Source: Kaistia dalseonensis (GTDB lineage: Bacteria > Pseudomonadota > Alphaproteobacteria > Rhizobiales > Kaistiaceae). Taken from it: DNA of 64,000 nucleotides. Positions 59,383 to 64,000 of this stretch are shown in pieces. Each line of letters starts with the position of its first letter. Positions within the stretch are counted from its first letter, which is position 1. The stretch spans positions 124,001-188,000 of the forward strand of contig NZ_JAUSVO010000004.1 of the NCBI RefSeq assembly GCF_030814715.1, read 5' to 3'. The position numbers and the translations under genes were made by a program. Under the pieces are notes generated by a model. The model was not told where the DNA came from. It searched no databases and saw only the letters and a program-made list of their open reading frames with translations.

Positions 59383-59667
59383 GGACCGGCCTGCACCCTT
59401 TGAAGATGATCAATTGAGAATGGGTTCGATAGATGATCGGCCGGCCGGTTTCGCCACTGAGGGGACGTCCGCTAGCCTGAACAGCAAACGCAACGTCAAG
59501 GGCTTTGGTTGCGGCGTGGTCATGCTCTAATTTGCGCCAGCGCGCGGGTGCCTGCAAAATGGGCGGCATCCTTGTTGCATGGCATTTCGGACTTATCGGC
59601 ATGGCGCCTTCGCCAGCATGCCGATAACGGGATGAGACAATCGGGCGACCGGGGACGAGGCTTAACG
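59383..59667. promoter_or_regulatory. Divergent promoter region between glgA and glgP with leader hairpin
   Basis: A 285-bp gap feeding both halves of the glycogen locus. TTATCGGCATG (59593-59603) and CATGCCGATAA (59617-59627) are perfect 11-bp arms around a 13-nt centre, about 40 nt before the glgP start. The element could be a leader hairpin in the glgP message or a regulator site. No other strong dyad was seen. Confidence 0.6.
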
Positions 59668-62169
59668 ATGAGAGACGCCGCAATGACGACAGAAGCTGTG
59701 ATCCAGTCGACCCAGCCCACGCCACCCTCGCCGGTGTTCGAGGCCGAGGTCGCCGCCGTGCGCGCGGCGATTACCGCCAAGCTCACCTACTCGGTCGGCA
59801 AGAACGCAGTAACCGCCAGCGACCGCGACTGGTTCCTCGCCACCGCGCTCGCCGTGCGCGACAAGATGGTCGATCCCTGGATCGCGTCCTCCAAGGCGAC
59901 CTATGCCGAGGGACTGAAGCGCGTCTATTACCTGTCGCTCGAATTTCTCATCGGTCGTCTGCTCTTCGACGCGATGAACAATCTCGGCCTGACCGAGAGC
60001 TTCCGCGCCGCGCTCGGCGATCTCGGCGTCGATATCGACCGTCTGCGCACCGTCGAGCCCGATGCGGCGCTCGGCAATGGCGGTCTCGGCCGCCTCGCCG
60101 CCTGCTTCATGGACTCGATGGCCTCGCTCTCCATCCCAGCCTATGGCTATGGCATCCGCTATGATCACGGCCTCTTCCGGCAGGTGGTGAAGGGCGGCTG
60201 GCAGCAGGAATATCCCGAAAACTGGCTCTCCTTCGGCAATCCCTGGCAGTTCGAGCGTCCCGAGGTCGTCTATGACATCCAGTTCGGCGGCTCGGTCGAG
60301 GCCCAGATGGGGCCGACCGGCATCGCCCGCTATATCTGGCATCCCTCCGAGACGATCGAGGCGGTTGCCTATGACACGCCGATCCCCGGCTGGCGCGGCC
60401 GCCACGTCAACACGCTGCGCCTCTGGTCGGCGCGGGCGGTCGATCCGCTCCGCCTCGACGCGTTCAATTCGGGCGATCACATCGGCGCGCTGGTCGAGCA
60501 GGTCCGGGCCGAGGCCATTTCCAAGATCCTCTATCCGAGCGACGAGAGCGCGGCCGGCCAGGAACTGCGCCTGCGCCAGGAGTATTTCTTCGTCTCCGCC
60601 TCGCTGCAGGACCTGATCTATCGCCACGTCCGCACCTATGGCGACATCCGCTCGCTGCCGGACAAGGTCGCGATCCATCTGAACGACACGCATCCGGCGA
60701 TCAGCGTCGCCGAACTGATGCGCATCCTCGTCGACGTCCGCGACATTCCGTGGGACGAGGCCTGGGGCATCACGGTCAGGACGCTCGGCTACACCAATCA
60801 TACGCTCCTGCCGGAGGCGCTCGAGACATGGCCGGTGCCGCTGCTCGAGCGGCTGCTGCCGCGCCAGATGCAGATCATCTACCTGATCAACGCGATCCAT
60901 CTCGAAAAGGCCAAGACCGTCTCGCCCGAGGGCTCGTTCCTCTCCTCTGTTTCGCTGATCGACGAGAATGCCGGCCGTCGCGTGCGCATGGGGCATCTCG
61001 CCTTTGTCGGCTCGCATTCGATCAACGGCGTCTCGGCGCTGCATTCGGATCTCGTCAAGGAGACGATCTTCCGCGATCTCGACGCGGTCTATCCCGGCCG
61101 TATCAACAACAAGACCAACGGCATCACTTTCCGCCGCTGGCTCCACGAGGCCAATCCCGGCCTGACGCGCTTGCTGGTCGAGAATTGCGGGCCGGCCATC
61201 CTTGATGATCCGACCGGCCTCGACCGGCTGATGCCGCATGTCGGCGATCCCGGCCTGCATGCCGAATTCGGCGCGGTGCGTCGCCACAACAAGGTCGCGC
61301 TCGCCAAGCTGATCCGCGACCGGCTGGATATCCGTGTCAATCCGAACGCGCTGTTCGACGTCCAGATCAAGCGCATCCACGAATACAAGCGCCAGCTCCT
61401 CAACATATTGGAGACGATCGCGCTTTATCAGGCGATGAAGGCCCAGCCGCACAAGGACTGGGTGCCGCGCGTCAAGATCTTCGCCGGCAAGGCGGCGGCG
61501 AGCTACCATCAGGCCAAGCTGATCATCAAGCTCGCCAATGACGTGGCGCAGGTGGTCAACAGCGATCCGACCGTGCGCGACATGCTCAAGGTCGTCTTCC
61601 TGCCGAACTACAATGTGAGCCTCGCGGAAATCATCATTCCGGCCGCCGATCTCTCCGAGCAGATCTCGACCGCCGGCATGGAGGCCTCGGGCACGGGCAA
61701 CATGAAGCTCGCCCTCAACGGCGCGCTGACGATCGGCACGCTCGACGGCGCCAATGTCGAGATCAAGGAGCATGTCGGCGACGACAACATCTTCATCTTC
61801 GGCCTGACGACGGCCGAAGTCGCCGCGCGGCGCGCGCAGGGAATCGACGCGAGCGGCACGATCGCCAATTCGCGCCGCCTGGCCGATGTGCTCGAATCGA
61901 TCGAGAACGGAATTTTCTCGCCGGGCGAGCCCGCCCGCTTCGCCGCGCTGACCACGGCTTTGCGCCATCACGACTACTTCCTGGTGACGGCGGATTTCGA
62001 TTCTTACTACGCAGCTCAACGAGACGTTGACGCGTTGTGGTTGGACAGAGCAGCATGGTGGAAAGCGAGCCTCACGAATACGGCTCGGGTCGCCTGGTTC
62101 TCCTCCGACCGCACCATTGCGGAATATGCGCGGGAGATCTGGAACGTACCCGTGACGCCGGCGGGATGA
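59668..62169 (+). CDS. glgP: Glycogen phosphorylase
   Basis: PLP-dependent GT35 phosphorylase releasing glucose-1-phosphate, 833 residues (E. coli GlgP 815). Motifs: RVYYLSLEFLIGRLLFDAMNNLG, AALGNGGLGRLAACFMDSMA, YGIRYDHGLF, and the PLP lysine K680 in EASGTGNMKLALNGALTIGTLDGANVEI. GAGG 7 nt upstream supports ATG 59668; a second ATG at 59683 is possible, and a longer open frame upstream is not homologous. First gene of the plus-strand unit with glgB 20 bp downstream. Confidence 0.96.
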   Translation: MRDAAMTTEAVIQSTQPTPPSPVFEAEVAAVRAAITAKLTYSVGKNAVTASDRDWFLATALAVRDKMVDPWIASSKATYAEGLKRVYYLSLEFLIGRLLFDAMNNLGLTESFRAALGDLGVDIDRLRTVEPDAALGNGGLGRLAACFMDSMASLSIPAYGYGIRYDHGLFRQVVKGGWQQEYPENWLSFGNPWQFERPEVVYDIQFGGSVEAQMGPTGIARYIWHPSETIEAVAYDTPIPGWRGRHVNTLRLWSARAVDPLRLDAFNSGDHIGALVEQVRAEAISKILYPSDESAAGQELRLRQEYFFVSASLQDLIYRHVRTYGDIRSLPDKVAIHLNDTHPAISVAELMRILVDVRDIPWDEAWGITVRTLGYTNHTLLPEALETWPVPLLERLLPRQMQIIYLINAIHLEKAKTVSPEGSFLSSVSLIDENAGRRVRMGHLAFVGSHSINGVSALHSDLVKETIFRDLDAVYPGRINNKTNGITFRRWLHEANPGLTRLLVENCGPAILDDPTGLDRLMPHVGDPGLHAEFGAVRRHNKVALAKLIRDRLDIRVNPNALFDVQIKRIHEYKRQLLNILETIALYQAMKAQPHKDWVPRVKIFAGKAAASYHQAKLIIKLANDVAQVVNSDPTVRDMLKVVFLPNYNVSLAEIIIPAADLSEQISTAGMEASGTGNMKLALNGALTIGTLDGANVEIKEHVGDDNIFIFGLTTAEVAARRAQGIDASGTIANSRRLADVLESIENGIFSPGEPARFAALTTALRHHDYFLVTADFDSYYAAQRDVDALWLDRAAWWKASLTNTARVAWFSSDRTIAEYAREIWNVPVTPAG

Positions 62170-62189
62170 GGACGCGTTAGGGAGTTGCA

Positions 62190-64000
62190 ATGAAGAGTTG
62201 GCGCGCTGACGAAGCCGATGTTCAGAGTTTGGTAGCAGCTCGCCACGGAGATCCATTCTCCCTTCTTGGTTTGCAGGAGACCCCGGACGGGCTTGCCGTC
62301 CGGGCCTTTGTTCCCGATGCCGAGGCCGTCGAGATCGTCGGCCTCGATGGTGCGCGCATCACCGTGCTCGAACGGCGCGGACACACCGATTTCTTCGAGG
62401 CGCTGGTCGGCGCAAGGCGGCAGCGCTTTCCCTACCGGGTCAAGGCGCGCAATGCGGGCGGGGAATGGGTTTTCGCCGATCCCTACGCCTTTGGTCCGAT
62501 TCTCGGGCCGATGGACGATTATCTCCTGGTCGAAGGCACGCACCGCCAGCTCTATGAGCGGCTCGGCGCCCATCCCATGCGGCACGAGAATGTCGAGGGC
62601 GTGCATTTTGCGGTGTGGGCTCCCGATGCGTTGCGCGTCTCCGTCGTCGGCGATTTCAACGCCTGGGACGGCCGCCGCCATCAGATGCGCAAGCGCATCG
62701 ACAGCGGCCTCTGGGAAATCTTCGCGCCCGCTCTTGCCGAGGGCACGATGTACAAATTCGAGATCGTCGGTCCCGACGGCGTCGTGCTGCCGCTGAAGGC
62801 CGATCCGTTCGGCTTCGGCAGCGAGATGCGGCCGTCCACGGCGTCCGTCGTGACGCGGACGGACAATTTCAGCTGGAACGACGATGACTATCTCGAGGCG
62901 CGGTCGAAGGGCGATCCGCGCCGCAAGCCGATGTCGACCTACGAGGTGCATCTCGCCTCGTGGCAGAAGAACGATGGCTGGAAGTTCCTCACCTATGACG
63001 AACTGGCCGACCGCCTCGTGCCCTATGCGGTCGAGATGGGCTTCACCCATATCGAGCTGATGCCGGTCTCCGAGCATCCTCTCGATGCGTCCTGGGGCTA
63101 TCAGCCGATCGGCCTCTTCGCGCCCACGCGCCGCCATGGCGATCCCGCCGGCTTTGCGCGCTTCGTCGATCGCGCGCATCAGGCCGGGCTCGGCATCATC
63201 CTCGATTGGGTGCCGGCGCATTTTCCGACCGACCAGCACGGCCTCGCTCATTTCGACGGCAAACCGCTTTACGAGCACTCCGATCCGCGCCGCGGCTTCC
63301 ACCCCGACTGGAACACGGCGATCTATGATTTCGGCCGGCGCGAGGTGGCGAATTTCCTGTCGGCGAGCGCGCTCTACTGGCTCGATCGCTATCATGTCGA
63401 CGGGCTGCGCGTCGATGCGGTCGCCTCGATGCTCTATCTCGATTATTCGCGCAAGCCCGGCGAATGGCTGCCCAATCCCGACGGCTCGAACCAGAACAAC
63501 GATGCCGTCGCCTTCCTCCAGCGCGTCAACAAGCTCGCCTATGGCGAGCATCCCGGCACCACGACGATTGCCGAGGAATCGACCTCATGGCCGGGCGTCT
63601 CGCAACCTGTGCATAGCGGAGGACTCGGCTTCGGCTTCAAGTGGAACATGGGCTGGATGCACGATACGCTCGACTATATGTCGCTCGATCCGGTCTATCG
63701 CCGCTATCATCACGACAAGCTGACCTTCGGGCTGCTCTACGCATTTTCCGAGAATTTCGTGCTGCCGCTCAGCCATGACGAAGTGGTGCACGGCAAGCGC
63801 TCGATCCTCGGCCGCATGCCGGGCGACGAATGGCAGCAATTCGCCAATCTGCGCGCCTATTACGGGCTGATGTGGGGCCATCCCGGCAAGAAGCTCCTGT
63901 TCATGGGGCAGGAGTTCGGTCAGCGGAACGAGTGGAACTTCGACCAGAGCCTCGAATGGCACCTGCTCGACTATCCCCTCCATGCCGGGGTCAAGGATTT
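62190..64000 (+). CDS. glgB: 1,4-alpha-glucan branching enzyme GlgB (3' end beyond window)
   Basis: GH13 branching enzyme; 603 codons are visible without a stop. N-terminal CBM48 modules ([52 protein letters not shown]) precede the barrel: [33 protein letters not shown]. Catalytic residues are D409 ([12 protein letters not shown]), E462 (IAEEST) and D530 ([10 protein letters not shown]), each four later than in E. coli GlgB. GGAG 5 nt before ATG. The visible end is GH13 C-terminal barrel sequence ([15 protein letters not shown]). It works with glgA and glgP in glycogen turnover. Confidence 0.96.
   Translation, partial: MKSWRADEADVQSLVAARHGDPFSLLGLQETPDGLAVRAFVPDAEAVEIVGLDGARITVLERRGHTDFFEALVGARRQRFPYRVKARNAGGEWVFADPYAFGPILGPMDDYLLVEGTHRQLYERLGAHPMRHENVEGVHFAVWAPDALRVSVVGDFNAWDGRRHQMRKRIDSGLWEIFAPALAEGTMYKFEIVGPDGVVLPLKADPFGFGSEMRPSTASVVTRTDNFSWNDDDYLEARSKGDPRRKPMSTYEVHLASWQKNDGWKFLTYDELADRLVPYAVEMGFTHIELMPVSEHPLDASWGYQPIGLFAPTRRHGDPAGFARFVDRAHQAGLGIILDWVPAHFPTDQHGLAHFDGKPLYEHSDPRRGFHPDWNTAIYDFGRREVANFLSASALYWLDRYHVDGLRVDAVASMLYLDYSRKPGEWLPNPDGSNQNNDAVAFLQRVNKLAYGEHPGTTTIAEESTSWPGVSQPVHSGGLGFGFKWNMGWMHDTLDYMSLDPVYRRYHHDKLTFGLLYAFSENFVLPLSHDEVVHGKRSILGRMPGDEWQQFANLRAYYGLMWGHPGKKLLFMGQEFGQRNEWNFDQSLEWHLLDYPLHAGVKD

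Noticed and set aside
59662-62256. 864-codon open frame on minus strand opposite glgP
   Set aside because: Long only because of codon bias; glgP on the other strand is complete with its PLP lysine.

Overview
This GC-rich window reads as chromosome of a Hyphomicrobiales (Rhizobiales-type) alphaproteobacterium. The basis is gene content (cysG-DUF2849-cysI-cysH-DUF934 order, DUF1269 and DUF2239 proteins, an ECF sigma/anti-sigma/heavy-metal-sensor trio, a WXXGXW-repeat protein) plus intergenic GTCAT...ATCCA palindromic repeats of the kind common in this order. A Kaistia- or Bosea-like genus would fit, but the sequence alone does not fix it. I saw no rRNA, tRNA, CRISPR array, transposase or prophage gene.

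Layout. 1-5.9 kb: sulfate assimilation operon (cysG, DUF2849, cysI, cysH, DUF934), then a DUF1269 membrane protein. 6-10 kb (minus): a cecR-ybhGFS-like efflux operon with a TetR regulator and two tandem palindromic operators. 10-12.4 kb: an NAD-epimerase, and an ArsR regulator with a fused double AHSA1/SRPBCC protein. 12.4-21 kb: divergent polyamine locus, puuA/spuC/puuB-like catabolic genes on minus and potFGHI transport genes on plus. 21-27 kb: DUF2239, a MATE pump, the ECF sigma group with an EF-hand protein, and AsmA. 27-34.7 kb: acetoacetyl-CoA synthetase, a two-gene Fe3+ ABC transporter (binding protein and permease, no ATPase), rsmE and xseA. 34.8-41.8 kb: a ThDP enzyme, two secreted proteins, a GH2 beta-mannosidase and transaldolase. 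42-46.5 kb: trans-4-hydroxyproline catabolism (deaminase, D-hydroxyproline oxidase, epimerase) and a xylitol/sorbitol-type dehydrogenase. 49-55.8 kb: an IclR-controlled deoxy-sugar (fucose/rhamnose-like) locus, then a CoA-transferase paired with a leaderless solute-binding-fold protein. 55.8-64 kb: glycogen metabolism, glgX-glgA (minus) divergent from glgP-glgB (plus; glgB runs off the end).

The odd part is 46.5-49.3 kb, an accessory-looking insert between metabolic loci. It encodes two paralogous secreted alanine-rich proteins whose prolines are spaced in the same register (11, then repeated 15, ending in 14 residues) and which share the C-terminal tail ASPS. They are separated by an unusually AT-rich, palindrome-dense spacer. 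One has a G8 homopolymer between its ribosome-binding site and start codon, and a 31-bp perfect dyad (12-bp arms, 7-bp centre) lies upstream. I recognise no family for these proteins; this is the best candidate in the window for something undescribed.

Much of the rest is nutrient-scavenging metabolism (polyamines, hydroxyproline, deoxy-sugars, mannosides, iron) typical of a soil or plant-associated heterotroph. Start sites were re-chosen from Shine-Dalgarno position and family length where the longest open frame was clearly too long.
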